The position numbers and the translations under genes are program-made. Below, one piece after another: positions 33,975 through 42,674 of a DNA stretch of 64,000 nucleotides. The DNA comes from Kitasatospora gansuensis. Lineage in GTDB: Bacteria > Actinomycetota > Actinomycetes > Streptomycetales > Streptomycetaceae. Every line of letters starts with the position of its first letter. Position 1 is the first letter of the stretch. The DNA is taken from positions 7,936,001-8,000,000 of the forward strand of contig NZ_JACHJR010000001.1 of the NCBI RefSeq assembly GCF_014203705.1, in the 5' to 3' direction. The notes beneath the pieces are model-generated. The model was not told the DNA's origin. It was given only the letters and a program-made list of their open reading frames with translations, and made no database searches.

Positions 33975-34439
33975 CTAGTGGACGCAGAACTCGTTGCCCT
34001 CCGGGTCCGTCATGACCACCCACTCGCCGGCCGGTTCCTTGACGTGGCGGAAGATGTTGGCACCGAGGGCGGTGAGGCGCTCAACTTCCTTGTCCCGCTG
34101 GCCCGCAGGGCCGTGCAGGTCGATGTGCAGGCGGTTCTTGACGATCTTCTTCTCGGACTCCGGCACGCGGTTGAAGAGGATCCGGCGCCCCAGCCCGGTG
34201 CCGCTTTCCGGGTCGAACGGTTCGTCGGGGTGGCGTACCGCCGCCGCATCCCGCCAGGCGCGGCGGCCGTGGTGGTCGATCACGAGCTCGGGCGGGATGG
34301 CGCCCAGGTCGAGGAGCTTGCCGATGAGGGGGCTGTGGTCCTCGACCTGGTAGTGGAGTGCGGCGGCCCAGAAGTCGGCCTGGGTGTGGGGGTCGTGGGT
34401 GTCGACAACGAGCTTCCAGTGCATCGGGGTTGAGGTCAT
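33975..34439 (-). CDS. VOC-superfamily protein
   Basis: 154 residues. MHWKLVVDTHDPHTQADFWAAALHY forms the first VOC unit and RLHIDLHGPAGQRDKEVERLTALGANIFRHV the second, ending TDPEGNEFCVH, very similar to the end of the neighbour at 33515-33898. ATG 34439 is preferred to an ATG ten codons upstream as it gives the normal fold start. A paralogous tandem pair, probably cotranscribed. Substrate unknown. Confidence 0.82.
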   Translation of the reverse strand: MTSTPMHWKLVVDTHDPHTQADFWAAALHYQVEDHSPLIGKLLDLGAIPPELVIDHHGRRAWRDAAAVRHPDEPFDPESGTGLGRRILFNRVPESEKKIVKNRLHIDLHGPAGQRDKEVERLTALGANIFRHVKEPAGEWVVMTDPEGNEFCVH

Positions 34440-34611
34440 GATCGGCATCCTAGGGACGCATGCCGACAACGGGGGTTCCGCCGCGCCCAGCGGGTTCAGG
34501 GGTCGACCGACGCTGCGTCAGGCCTTTGGGCTTCGGAGCATCTGGGTAGGCTCCGAGCGCGAGTAGTTCGGGCTGATGGTCCGTCGCTCGTCCGACGCTT
34601 GCGGGGGGACC

Positions 34612-35298
34612 ATGAAGCGGCGATCACTCGGAGGAAGACTCGGCCGTCTCGCTGTGGCCGGGGTGGCGATGGCGTGCCTGGGGTCATGTACCAGTACTGC
34701 TCCCGGGCCGGAGACCGGCACCGCTTCGGCGTCGAGCTCCGGCGTAGCCCAGGTCGACATCCAGCAGCAGCTGATGCGCTCCGCCGCCGCGGACGGTCAC
34801 GCCCCGCGCGGCAGCCTGACCGTCATCTACCGACGCGATGAAATGACGAACTACTTCTGGCAGACGACCGATCCGGGCTTCTGCCAGGGAGACGGCACCA
34901 CGCGGGGCCATAGCTGGGCCTGCGTCTGGGGGCCGTCGCTGTTGCCGGCCGGACCGACGCCCACTCTGAAGACGGTGATGGGCCCCGACAACATGGAGGG
35001 AGACGACTGGCTCACCGTGCTGGTCGCGCTCGGTGAGGAGGCCCGCAGCCTGACCTGCGGTGGCGTCCGCATCGAGCTGACGCTGGTGGGAACGGTCAGC
35101 GCCGCCGACGGCGAACGCCTCGCCGTCTACACCTATCTGGCGCCCTGGCACGCGAAAGGGCTGCTGGAAGCAGAGGTGGTACGGGCGGACGGAGCGACCA
35201 CGGAGCGGATCACTCTGAACGGGCCGGTGCACAGGGGCAGCCTCTGGGGTCCGGAGAAGGACTGCGACCAGGTGGGCACCGCCCGCAGGAGAGAATGA
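34612..35298 (+). CDS. Putative lipoprotein
   Basis: 228 residues. Signal peptide (MKRRSLGGRLGRLAVAGVAM) with lipobox CLGSC, where the Cys at about residue 26 would be lipidated. A Ser-rich linker follows, then a globular domain with TVIYRRDEMTNYFWQTTDPGF, GHSWACVWGPSLLP and AEVVRADGATTERITLNGPV. No family is recognised. ATG 34612 is used with GCGGGGGGACC upstream. Its stop is 7 bp from the remnant FtsX tail on the other strand. Confidence 0.72.
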   Translation: MKRRSLGGRLGRLAVAGVAMACLGSCTSTAPGPETGTASASSSGVAQVDIQQQLMRSAAADGHAPRGSLTVIYRRDEMTNYFWQTTDPGFCQGDGTTRGHSWACVWGPSLLPAGPTPTLKTVMGPDNMEGDDWLTVLVALGEEARSLTCGGVRIELTLVGTVSAADGERLAVYTYLAPWHAKGLLEAEVVRADGATTERITLNGPVHRGSLWGPEKDCDQVGTARRRE

Positions 35299-35304
35299 CG
35301 GTGC

Positions 35305-35420
35305 CTCAGGGGGAGGCGAGCGCGTCCGCCGGGGACAGGCGGGCGGCTCGCACGGCCGGGTACAGCCCCGCGACCGCGCCGATCACGAGCGTCGCCCCCA
35401 CGCCGCCGGCCGCCGCCCTG
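35305..35420 (-). pseudogene. FtsX/MacB-type ABC permease tail
   Basis: The minus strand reads VGATLVIGAVAGLYPAVRAA, then RLSPADALASP and TGA at 35305. This is the last helix and conserved end of FtsX-like permeases (GxYPAxRAARLxPxxAL). The rest of the gene is missing: the frame ends before 35425. Confidence 0.65.
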
Positions 35421-35423
35421 CCC

Positions 35424-35490
35424 GCCCTCTTCGAACCGTTCCGCCGGCGGCCTCGACATGACCGTCACCCTGCCGGCTGCGGGGCAGCCG
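35424..35490 (+). pseudogene. Histidine-kinase tail scraps
   Basis: Plus strand reads ALFEPFRR and, after a frame change, GLDMTVTLPAAG. These are the F-box and last strand of a sensor kinase with the G2 region between them deleted. Kinase genes next to FtsX-type permease genes are common, so both scraps may come from one lost module. Confidence 0.45.
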
Positions 35491-35504
35491 GCAGGGTGAC
35501 GGTC
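35460..35504. terminator. 21-bp-arm hairpin, probably bidirectional terminator
   Basis: Arms beginning GACCGTCACCCTGCCGGCTG and their exact complement are separated by a 3-base loop GGG (35481-35483). It lies between rightward kinase scraps and the leftward VWA gene, whose stop is 17 bp away. It is the longest perfect hairpin I found in the window. Confidence 0.65.
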
Positions 35505-35520
35505 GTTCAGCAGCGCTCGG

Positions 35521-36612
35521 CTACAGGACCACGAGCAGCTTGGTGCCGGGCACCAACTTCCGGTTGACGGAGGTCGATTGGACGAAGACGGTGTACGCCG
35601 GATTGTCGCCCGGCTTCACCGTGGCCTCGGCCTGCGGCAGGCCGAGGAGCCGCCGGGCCGCCGGGCCGGAGAAGACCCGGCCCGTCATCCGGCCGGTGGC
35701 CGGGTCCTTCTCCGCCACGGCGAGCTGCTTGCTGCCCTGGATCTTCTCGCGCTTGGACAGCTCGTAGAAGGCGCAGCCGGTCTTGTACGGGTGCCCGGCG
35801 GTGGTGACGAACTCGCGGATCGGCGTCGGCTGGTCGACCGGCACAAGGATGTACGTGCCGGCGTCCAGGGCGTCGAGGCTCGCCTTCACGTCGGCGGTGC
35901 TCAGATCCTGGCCCATCGCGAACAGGTTCTTGGTGCCGCGCACACCCTGCTCGCGGCCACGCAGGAAGCTCGTGGCAGCCGTCCGGACGGTGCCGATGGC
36001 CTCCTCGACACCCTTGCTGGAGTCCGCGTCCCAGATCGCGATGTTGCCCGCCGGGAAGCCGTACTCCTGGGCGGTGCGCTTGGCCAGCGAATTCGGCACC
36101 AGGATTGCCGACGTCCAGTGGTCGGGCAGGTCGTCCATGGCGCTCTGAATGCGGCCGCGCCACTTGCTCAGAACGCCGGCGCCCTTTCCGCCGCCCATCC
36201 GGATGTGCATCTGGCCGGTCTCCGAGAAACCCGAGGCATTCTCCTCGCCGTCGGTGACGACGACCTGGAGGAAGGAGTGCTCGCCGTACCCTTCCCAGAT
36301 GTTCTTCAGGTCGTCGACGGATTTCACGGCCGCCTCGATCAGCGCCGTCGCGCCGTTGTTCACCTGGTAGAGGCCCCGCAGGGACGGAAGGTGCTTGACG
36401 TCCATGTCCCACACGAGGTTTTCCACCTCGTGGTCGAAAGCGTAGAGGCTGATACGGGTTTCGTGACCGAGCCGGTCGGACTCCTCCTGAAGGCCCTTCA
36501 CGAACTCGTCCACCACGCGAACAAGCTGCGCCTCGTGCTTGCGCATCGAGCCGGAATTGTCGACCACGAGGGAGACGTGGTTGACCTTGTGCTTGATCCT
36601 GTTAGCAGACAC
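35521..36612 (-). CDS. VWA-domain protein
   Basis: 363 residues. A von Willebrand A domain occupies about residues 8-215: MIDAS motif VVDNSGSM (Asp18, Ser20, Ser22), a Thr in NNGATAL and the Asp of VVVTDGEEN complete the metal site. The rest includes FFAMGQDL-like text, ILVPVDQPTPIREFV and a C-terminal beta part VFVQSTSVNRKLVPGTKLLVVL. No signal peptide or membrane helix. VWA proteins bind partners through the metal; partners here are unknown. GC is lower in its first third and in the 90-bp upstream region. Confidence 0.82.
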   Translation of the reverse strand: MSANRIKHKVNHVSLVVDNSGSMRKHEAQLVRVVDEFVKGLQEESDRLGHETRISLYAFDHEVENLVWDMDVKHLPSLRGLYQVNNGATALIEAAVKSVDDLKNIWEGYGEHSFLQVVVTDGEENASGFSETGQMHIRMGGGKGAGVLSKWRGRIQSAMDDLPDHWTSAILVPNSLAKRTAQEYGFPAGNIAIWDADSSKGVEEAIGTVRTAATSFLRGREQGVRGTKNLFAMGQDLSTADVKASLDALDAGTYILVPVDQPTPIREFVTTAGHPYKTGCAFYELSKREKIQGSKQLAVAEKDPATGRMTGRVFSGPAARRLLGLPQAEATVKPGDNPAYTVFVQSTSVNRKLVPGTKLLVVL

Positions 36613-36704
36613 GGTGATACCCCTTTTTCAACGCTCTTCCGACGCCTTTCCGGCGTCCCCTCCGACGTTGATTACAGACTACGGTGGGGCACTGACAATT
36701 CCCG

Positions 36705-37529
36705 TTAGCGGGAGAGCCAGGCGCCGGTGAAGGCGAGGACGGCGGAGCCGTCGAGGTCGGCGAGCTTGGTGGCGGTGAACTGGCGGGCCGCGTCGGAGGT
36801 CTGCACGCGGAAGGCCGGGCGGTCCGTGGTGAGGGCCGCGACGATCGCGGCGGCGGCCTGGTCGGAGGTCTGGGCGTTGTCGAAGGCCTTCGTGGTGCGC
36901 TCGATGTAGGCGTGCAGAGCCGGTGCGTACGGACCCGCCTGGGCCACCAGAGTGTCGCGGCCACCGAGGTTGCTGACGAACTCGCTGGCCACCGCGCCCG
37001 GTTCGACCACGGTGACGGTCACGCCGGTGGTCGCCGCGACCGGGGCGAGCGACTCCATGAAGCCTTCGACCGCGAACTTGGCCGCGCAGTACGCCTCGTT
37101 GAACGGCTGGCCGATCACGCCGCCGACGCTGGTCACCGTCAGCACGCGTCCCTTGCTTGCGCGAAGCATCGGCAGGGCCGCCTTGGTGACATGCAGGACG
37201 CCGAAGAAGTTGACCTCCATGACGGCGCGTACGTCCTCGACGCTCACCTGCTCCAGCGTGCCGACGTGGCCGGCGCCGGCGTTGTTGACGAGCGCGTCGA
37301 GTCGGTCGAGACCGGCCAGGCAGGCCGCGACGGAGGCCGGGTCGGTCACGTCCAGCGCGCGGACGTCGACGCTCACCCCGGCTGCCTGGGCCGCCGCCAG
37401 CAGAGCCCCCGCCTTGGTGGTGTCGCGCATGGTGGCGACGACGTGCCAGCCGCTCTGCGCGGCGGCGACGGCGGTGGCCAGGCCGATGCCGGAGGAGGTG
37501 CCGGTGATCAGGACGGTCTTGGTGCTCAT
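36705..37529 (-). CDS. Short-chain dehydrogenase/reductase
   Basis: 274 residues: TGTSSGIG cofactor motif near residues 9-16, LDVTD, NNAG, Ser in TVTSVGG, catalytic YCAAK, and an extended C-terminus (RPAFRVQTSDAARQFTATKL) typical of classical oxidoreductase-type SDRs. Arg after the second strand (MRDTTKA) favours NADP. It is divergent from a MarR-type gene with shared operator sites, so expression is likely induced by a small molecule. Substrate unknown. Confidence 0.87.
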   Translation of the reverse strand: MSTKTVLITGTSSGIGLATAVAAAQSGWHVVATMRDTTKAGALLAAAQAAGVSVDVRALDVTDPASVAACLAGLDRLDALVNNAGAGHVGTLEQVSVEDVRAVMEVNFFGVLHVTKAALPMLRASKGRVLTVTSVGGVIGQPFNEAYCAAKFAVEGFMESLAPVAATTGVTVTVVEPGAVASEFVSNLGGRDTLVAQAGPYAPALHAYIERTTKAFDNAQTSDQAAAAIVAALTTDRPAFRVQTSDAARQFTATKLADLDGSAVLAFTGAWLSR

Positions 37530-37546
37530 CTCGCGATGCCCCTTAC

Positions 37547-37578
37547 TTATGGATCATAACTACTATCGCTCATAACTA
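37547..37578. promoter_or_regulatory. MarR-type operator region
   Basis: TTATG-GAT-CATAA is a perfect 5-bp inverted repeat (37547-37559). CATAACTA occurs twice in direct orientation (37555-37562 and 37571-37578), 16 bp apart, about 1.5 helical turns. The AT-rich sites lie between the divergent SDR and MarR genes and cover both likely promoters. Confidence 0.6.
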
Positions 37579-37625
37579 TGGGGCGGAACATTTCACTCTG
37601 TCAAGCACCTCGCTAGACTGACCCC

Positions 37626-38045
37626 ATGCCCACACCACCGGACGAGCTGACCAGAGAGGTCGTCGGCCTCTTCGCGGCCATCAACCGCCGCTACCTCCAG
37701 GAGTCCGAGACCGCCGCCGCCGCCCACGAGCTGACCCCGCTCCAGGCCAAGGCACTGCTCGCCACCGAGACCCCGGTCCCGATGCGCCGGATCGCCGACC
37801 GCCTGCACGCGGAGCCCTCCAACGTCACCGCGATCATCGACCGCCTGGCCGCCCGCGGCCTGGTCGAGCGACAGGCCGACCCGGCAGACCGCCGCGTCAA
37901 ACTCGTCGCCGCCACCGAGGCCGGCCGCACCGTCGCCGCCGACCTCCGCACCCGGATGCCGTTCGCCGACGCGCCTCTGGACCGGCTCAGCACCGAGCAG
38001 CGCGAGTCCCTGCGCGAGCTGCTACAACTGATCGTCGAGACCTGA
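37626..38045 (+). CDS. MarR-family regulator
   Basis: 139 residues. A winged helix ([58 protein letters not shown]) is flanked by N- and C-terminal dimerisation helices ([25 protein letters not shown]). The DxRxxxV wing is conserved. It probably represses itself and the divergent SDR gene through the operator at 37547-37578. Its end overlaps the convergent RNA ligase-like gene by 24 bp. Confidence 0.87.
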   Translation: MPTPPDELTREVVGLFAAINRRYLQESETAAAAHELTPLQAKALLATETPVPMRRIADRLHAEPSNVTAIIDRLAARGLVERQADPADRRVKLVAATEAGRTVAADLRTRMPFADAPLDRLSTEQRESLRELLQLIVET

Positions 38046-38660
38046 CGGCGGCCACCGCGCTTCGCCCGTACCGAGCGTGATGACGACCCGTACCCGCATC
38101 GGCCGGTCTCCCCGGCGGGACAGGACGACGAGCTCCGTGACCCGGGCGGGCATGCTGCCCAGGAGGGCGGCCAATTCGGGGGCAAGGGTGCGCGGATGCT
38201 TGCTCCGGCCCAGTGAGAGGTGCGGGGTGAACCCGTCGGCCCGGCTCCGGCAACGGGGGAAACGCTCCTGCAGCGCGTCGTGAAGTCTCTGCCAGGGGGC
38301 CGGGTCGGCCGCTGCCGGGTCGAGCCACAGCGTGGCGTCGTGACGGTGGCTGAAACTGCGTACCCCGCTGAGCCGAGCGGTGAACGGCTCGACCTCGGCC
38401 GCCGCGTCGGACAGCAGCGGGACCGCTCGGCCGAAGTCCGTCTCCGGTACGAAGCCGAAGAGCAGGTTCACGTGTGGCGGCCAGCGGCGGATCTGCCGGT
38501 CGTGCACCTCGCGGATGCGCTGGACGGCGGGCCACAGCTCCACCGGCGGGAGCCACGCCACCGCCGTGCGAGGCGTCGGCGGGCTGCCGAGCACACCCGG
38601 AGACTCGGCACCGTCGTTGGGTGAGAAGTCCGCGTCCACCTCACCATCGTCCGGCACCAC
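38022..38660 (-). CDS. 2'-5' RNA ligase/phosphodiesterase family protein
   Basis: 212 residues with the two HxT/S-like motifs of the 2H phosphoesterase fold: [11 protein letters not shown] (near residue 62) and TPHLSLGRS (near 147). In active enzymes these read HxT/Sx; the first here is HVN, a substitution. Members act on 2',5'- or cyclic phosphates in RNA or nucleotides. GTG 38660 (or 38657) starts the frame; the first 30 residues look disordered. It overlaps the MarR gene by 24 bp at the 3' end. Confidence 0.8.
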   Translation of the reverse strand: MVPDDGEVDADFSPNDGAESPGVLGSPPTPRTAVAWLPPVELWPAVQRIREVHDRQIRRWPPHVNLLFGFVPETDFGRAVPLLSDAAAEVEPFTARLSGVRSFSHRHDATLWLDPAAADPAPWQRLHDALQERFPRCRSRADGFTPHLSLGRSKHPRTLAPELAALLGSMPARVTELVVLSRRGDRPMRVRVVITLGTGEARWPPSGLDDQL

Positions 38661-38693
38661 CGGTGCCGGGCGCTCGCGGACGGGTGGCGCGGC

Positions 38694-39509
38694 TCAGCCG
38701 CAGTGCGTCCAGCCGCTGGTCCAGGTGGAGTCCTGGTAGGAACCGCCCCACTGCACACAGGTGTTGGCGGCGCGCTTGGTAACCGGGCCCGCGTAGGAGG
38801 CGAAGCTGCCGGGGTTGCTCGCCGAGCCGCCGTCCTTGACCGCGAGGGTGGCGTTCATCGGGACCGGGCCGGCCGGGTTGTTCACGATCGTGGTGACGCA
38901 GTTGTCGCCGGTGGCGCCCTTGTAGAGCAAGTACACGGTGGCGCCGCCGAGGCTGTGCGAGTCGATGACGTTGAATCCGCTGCCGCACACCTGGACCGGC
39001 GTGTACGACTTGCCGACGGGCGGCGGCGAGGTCTGCGCGTTGCCCGGGGTGGGCGTGGCGGCGGGCTGGGAGACGGGCGGCCGCGCGGGCGCCGAGGTAC
39101 CGGCCGGCGGCGGTGCGTTCGTCACGGGGGTGGCCGGGCGGGAGACACCGGCGGAAGGAAGCGCGGAGGCGGAAGCGGAGGGGGAGGCCGAAGCAGTGGC
39201 GGAGGCCGAAGGGGCGGCCGACTCCCCGGCGGAGGACGATGGGCTGTCGTCGGGCTGGGCGGAGGCGCTGTTGTCGGGTGCGGCCGCGGCGCGGGCGGGA
39301 TCGCGTCCCGAGTCGCCGGGGAGGACCGCGACCACCATGCCGGTGATGGCGGCGGTCGCCGCGACACCGGCGGCCACGGCGCGGATGTGCTTCCGGCGCC
39401 GCTGCTGCTCCCCGTGACGCTCCGCCAGGGCCGCCCAGTCGGGCTCCTGACCCCTGGTCACCAGCGGTCCGTCGCCCCAGGCCGGCCCTGATCCGCGTAT
39501 CTCCGTCAT
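38694..39509 (-). CDS. Membrane-anchored SapA-like protein
   Basis: 271 residues. A cytoplasmic N-terminus (about 40 residues, QEPDWAALAERHGEQQRRRKH) is followed by a single membrane helix (IRAVAAGVAATAAITGMVVAV), a long Ser/Ala/Pro-rich outer stalk, and a C-terminal domain of about 95 residues. That domain, VCGSGFNVIDSHSLGGATVYLLYKG through SYAGPVTKRAANTCVQWGGS to WTHCG, closely resembles spore-associated protein A (SapA) of streptomycetes, with its four Cys. SapA itself is a secreted spore-coat protein; here it is tethered. ATG 39509 assumed. Confidence 0.78.
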   Translation of the reverse strand: MTEIRGSGPAWGDGPLVTRGQEPDWAALAERHGEQQRRRKHIRAVAAGVAATAAITGMVVAVLPGDSGRDPARAAAAPDNSASAQPDDSPSSSAGESAAPSASATASASPSASASALPSAGVSRPATPVTNAPPPAGTSAPARPPVSQPAATPTPGNAQTSPPPVGKSYTPVQVCGSGFNVIDSHSLGGATVYLLYKGATGDNCVTTIVNNPAGPVPMNATLAVKDGGSASNPGSFASYAGPVTKRAANTCVQWGGSYQDSTWTSGWTHCG

Positions 39510-39756
39510 GGCCCGTGATCATAGATCACCCGTCAGTTCGTCCTGGTCCCGGGCTGATGGGAAGCCTCGGCCGTGCGCTCGCAGCGAGCCGGTAGCGTGG
39601 TCGGCGGCTGTCGCGAGTCTCCCGCTGCCACACGTGTGGGTGAACCTGGCAGCAGCGGCAGCTCGGGACGGCCGCCCGATGGGCCGTCAGTGATATCCAG
39701 GAAACGGCAGTGCCCACCGCGCGGCCCCTGAACTGTGCGTCCGTGGAGGAGAGATC

Positions 39757-41148
39757 GTGCGCCCCAGTGCCGAGAAGAGTCGGCCCGAACCGACGGCGGC
39801 GGCCGGTCCGGACGCCGAACTCCTGGTGCGGGCCTCGGTCCTGCTCGCCGAGGCCGCGCTGGAAGTGCGCCGGGCCGGGGCCGGACTGACCGCGGGGGTC
39901 ACCGGGTGGCGGTTCGCGCTGGACGCGCTGCGTGAGCCGGTGCCCGCCGCGGTGGCGGCCGCCTCGGTGGCGCGGGCTCTGTTCAACCCGGCCGGGCTCG
40001 GGTTCGGGCCGGTCGGCGGGCCGGTGGGCGAGGCCATGCGCTGGGCCGGGGCGGTGACCCGCCGGAGGTCGGCCGCGGTGGGGATGGCGGCGGACGCGTT
40101 CGACCTGCGGGTCCGGGCGGCGGCGGCCGGGCATCCCAACCTGGAGTCGCCAATGGTGGCCCGGCTGGTCGAGGCGGTGGCGGCGGGGGAGCGGTTGGAG
40201 ACCGCGCGGGCCTGGTGCGCACTGGTCGAACGGCTGGGCGTGACAAGGGCGTTGACCACGATCGGCCCGGTGGCGCAGGAACTGCTGGCCTGGGCCGGGC
40301 TGTTCGACGAGAACCCGTTCAACGACGATGCCGCCTGGGCGATTCTGCACGGCGAACTGCCGCCGACAGACCCGGTGTTGGGCCTGCCGTCCGGCTGGAT
40401 CTCCTACCTGGAGCGCGGCCCGGGGAACGCCGAGGCGGTCGACCCCGACCCGCTGCTGGCCCGGACGATGGCCCACTCGGCCAACGACATCACCAGCTAC
40501 CTGGACAACATGGCCGCGCTGGGCAACCACGGCGCCGCCCTGCTCCGCCGGATCCACTGCACCGACGGCGAGACCCGCTACGTCCTGCTGCTGCCCGGAC
40601 TCTCCTTCGCCAAGCTCAGCAACAACACCCCCGCGGACCTGGCCGGCGGGATCGACAACACGGTGAACACCGACACCACGTACACCCGGGCGGCCCGGCG
40701 GGCCCTGGAGTCCGCGGGCGTTCCGGTCGGCGCCGAGCTGATGATCATCGGACACAGCCTCGGCGGGATGGCCGCGATGAACCTGGCCGCCGACCTGGAG
40801 TTCGTCACCACCTACCGGCTCACCCACGTCATCCCGACCGGCTCCGCGATCGACGACAAGCGCCCGGCCGACCCGGACACCAAGGTGATCAGCCTGGTCA
40901 ACGGCTACGACCTGATCACCGGCATGGACGGCCGCGGCCCGGCCGCCCCGCACGACCTGCCGCCCGGCTGGACCGAACTGGCCTGGCTGGACGCGACGTT
41001 CGACTACCCGCTCAGCCACTCACCGCAGGCGTACGCGATCTCGCTGCGCGGCCTCGCCGCACCGCAGCGGGACACCGCCAACGAGCTGCTGAGCCGCTAC
41101 GACGGCGAAATCGTCGGCAACCAGCTCTACCTGCTGCGCGACCGCTGA
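39757..41148 (+). CDS. Alpha/beta hydrolase, lipase-like, with helical N-domain
   Basis: 463 residues. The first 170 are Ala-rich helices (LLVRASVLLAEAALEVRRAG, MAADAFDLRVRAAAAGHP). The rest is an alpha/beta hydrolase: YVLLLPGLSFAKL, nucleophile elbow ELMIIGHSLGGMAAMN with Ser334, IPTGSAID, and a His in PLSHSPQAY. No signal peptide. The class-3-lipase-like elbow with an N-terminal helical bundle recalls hydrolases linked to actinobacterial type VII secretion, but there is no clear WXG motif here. GTG 39757 has GGAGGAGAG upstream. It is followed by the P450-like gene 20 bp later, so they form an operon. Confidence 0.8.
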   Translation: MRPSAEKSRPEPTAAAGPDAELLVRASVLLAEAALEVRRAGAGLTAGVTGWRFALDALREPVPAAVAAASVARALFNPAGLGFGPVGGPVGEAMRWAGAVTRRRSAAVGMAADAFDLRVRAAAAGHPNLESPMVARLVEAVAAGERLETARAWCALVERLGVTRALTTIGPVAQELLAWAGLFDENPFNDDAAWAILHGELPPTDPVLGLPSGWISYLERGPGNAEAVDPDPLLARTMAHSANDITSYLDNMAALGNHGAALLRRIHCTDGETRYVLLLPGLSFAKLSNNTPADLAGGIDNTVNTDTTYTRAARRALESAGVPVGAELMIIGHSLGGMAAMNLAADLEFVTTYRLTHVIPTGSAIDDKRPADPDTKVISLVNGYDLITGMDGRGPAAPHDLPPGWTELAWLDATFDYPLSHSPQAYAISLRGLAAPQRDTANELLSRYDGEIVGNQLYLLRDR

Positions 41149-41168
41149 CCCCCGGAAGGCTCAACCAA

Positions 41169-42671
41169 GTGACCACCGAAGCCGAGAAGCCCGTCCGCCC
41201 GCCGAGGCCGCCGGCCCTCTGGTCCTACGAGGGCGCCGTGCTCGGCGCCCTGCTGACCGCACGTCAACTCCCGTGGCTGGACGCACCGGCCCGCGCCCTC
41301 GGCGTCCGGTCGCTCACCCTGGACGGCCTCACCGAGCTGCTCGCCGGGCACCTGAACCGGATCCACGCCGGGCACCCGCTCCGACTGCCGACACCGCTCG
41401 GCACCTACCTGGTACCGGTCACCCGGCCGGACGCGAGCGACCTGCTCGAGGCCGCCCGGGCCGCGGGCGCGATCGGCCCGGGCGACGGGCTGGACCACGC
41501 GGGCCGCCCCCGGCGGCAACTCGCCTGCGCGGCCGTGCCCTACCCCGCCCGGGCGCTGGGCCGGACCGCCGCCGCGGTCGCCGCCCAGGAGATCGGCCGA
41601 CTGCCGGCGCACCGGGACACCGACGACCTGATCACCCCTCAGCAGTGGACCGAGGCGGCCAGGCGGATCGCCCGGCGGCTGGTGGCGGGGGACGCGGCGG
41701 CGGACGACACCGTACTGAGCCGAGTCCTCGCGGCCGCCGTGGACGCGGCCGGGACCCGCCGGGAGGCGGACTGGGCCGACGCGTTGCGCCGCCGTCTCGA
41801 CCCCTACCTGCGCGGCCCGGCCCGGGGCGGTCTGGCCGGGTACCTGGCACGGCGGGCCGAGCACCCGGACCCGGCACCCGCCCTCGAACACACCCTGGCC
41901 GTGGTCACCGACGCGCTCTGCCACACCGTCCCGCAGGCGATCGCGCTGACGAGTACCGATGGCGGTCCGGACAGCGCCGAGGACGCCGTCCGGACCGCGC
42001 TCGACCTGTGGCCGCCGATCGCCGCCACCACGTACCGGACCGGGGCGGCCTTCGCCTGGCACGGCGACCGGATCCCGGCCGGATCCAGGATCCTGTGCGC
42101 CTCCGCCGTGCTGAACGCGCTGGCCCGGCAGGACTCGGACCAGCCCACTTCCTCGGACGGGCTGCCCTCGCCGCTGTGCAGCTCACCCGAGCCGTGCCCG
42201 GCCACCCGGCTGGCCGTCCTGGTGGCCGAGACCGTGGTCCGGGCCGCTCTCGAGGCCACCCGCCCCGCGCTGCTCTCCCCGGCGCTCGACCCGCACCGGC
42301 TGCCGGGAGTCCTCGACCCCGGCGCGCTGCGGCTGGCGTTCCACGACCGGGCCGACGCGCCGCCCCGCAGCCGGGTGTCGCCGAACCGGGCCGGCACCTC
42401 CCGCGACCTCACCCCGCAGGGTGAACCGACCACCCACTACGCCCAGTTGGCGACGGCCGGGGCGACCCGGCTGACCCGGCACGCCGAGAGCCTGGCCAAC
42501 TGCGCCGAGGACGCCCGGTGGACCGGGCCGGTCGGCGAACGGTTCCGGATGGCCCTGCTGCGCCACGCCCGCCGCTGCGCGGTCACGGCGGCGGACCTCC
42601 GGCACGCCGCCGACCGGCTCGGCCGACTGCCCGGCGGGCCGGGCGGGTTGGGCGGCCCGGGCCGGTCGTGA
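41169..42671 (+). CDS. Degenerate P450-fold protein with WXG100-like C-terminus
   Basis: 500 residues. The middle matches the second half of cytochrome P450: LAVVTDALCHTVPQAIAL (I-helix region), LDLWPPIAATTYRTG (K helix end, 278-292), then SRILCASAVLN, and PEPCPATRLAVLVAETVVRAAL, where Cys343 matches the heme-thiolate position. The ExxR pair is replaced (TALD) and the FxxGxxxC frame is lost, so heme binding is doubtful. The last 90 residues are two helices around Trp451-Thr-Gly (ARWTGPVGERFR), as in WXG100 proteins. The start is GTG 41169. It is cotranscribed with the hydrolase. Confidence 0.72.
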   Translation: MTTEAEKPVRPPRPPALWSYEGAVLGALLTARQLPWLDAPARALGVRSLTLDGLTELLAGHLNRIHAGHPLRLPTPLGTYLVPVTRPDASDLLEAARAAGAIGPGDGLDHAGRPRRQLACAAVPYPARALGRTAAAVAAQEIGRLPAHRDTDDLITPQQWTEAARRIARRLVAGDAAADDTVLSRVLAAAVDAAGTRREADWADALRRRLDPYLRGPARGGLAGYLARRAEHPDPAPALEHTLAVVTDALCHTVPQAIALTSTDGGPDSAEDAVRTALDLWPPIAATTYRTGAAFAWHGDRIPAGSRILCASAVLNALARQDSDQPTSSDGLPSPLCSSPEPCPATRLAVLVAETVVRAALEATRPALLSPALDPHRLPGVLDPGALRLAFHDRADAPPRSRVSPNRAGTSRDLTPQGEPTTHYAQLATAGATRLTRHAESLANCAEDARWTGPVGERFRMALLRHARRCAVTAADLRHAADRLGRLPGGPGGLGGPGRS

Positions 42672-42674
42672 CCG

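Noticed and set aside
1141-36612. TerD and VWA proteins as one tellurite/phage-defence cluster
   Set aside because: They are 34 kb apart with unrelated genes between; no TerB, TerC, TerF or other Ter partner is present.
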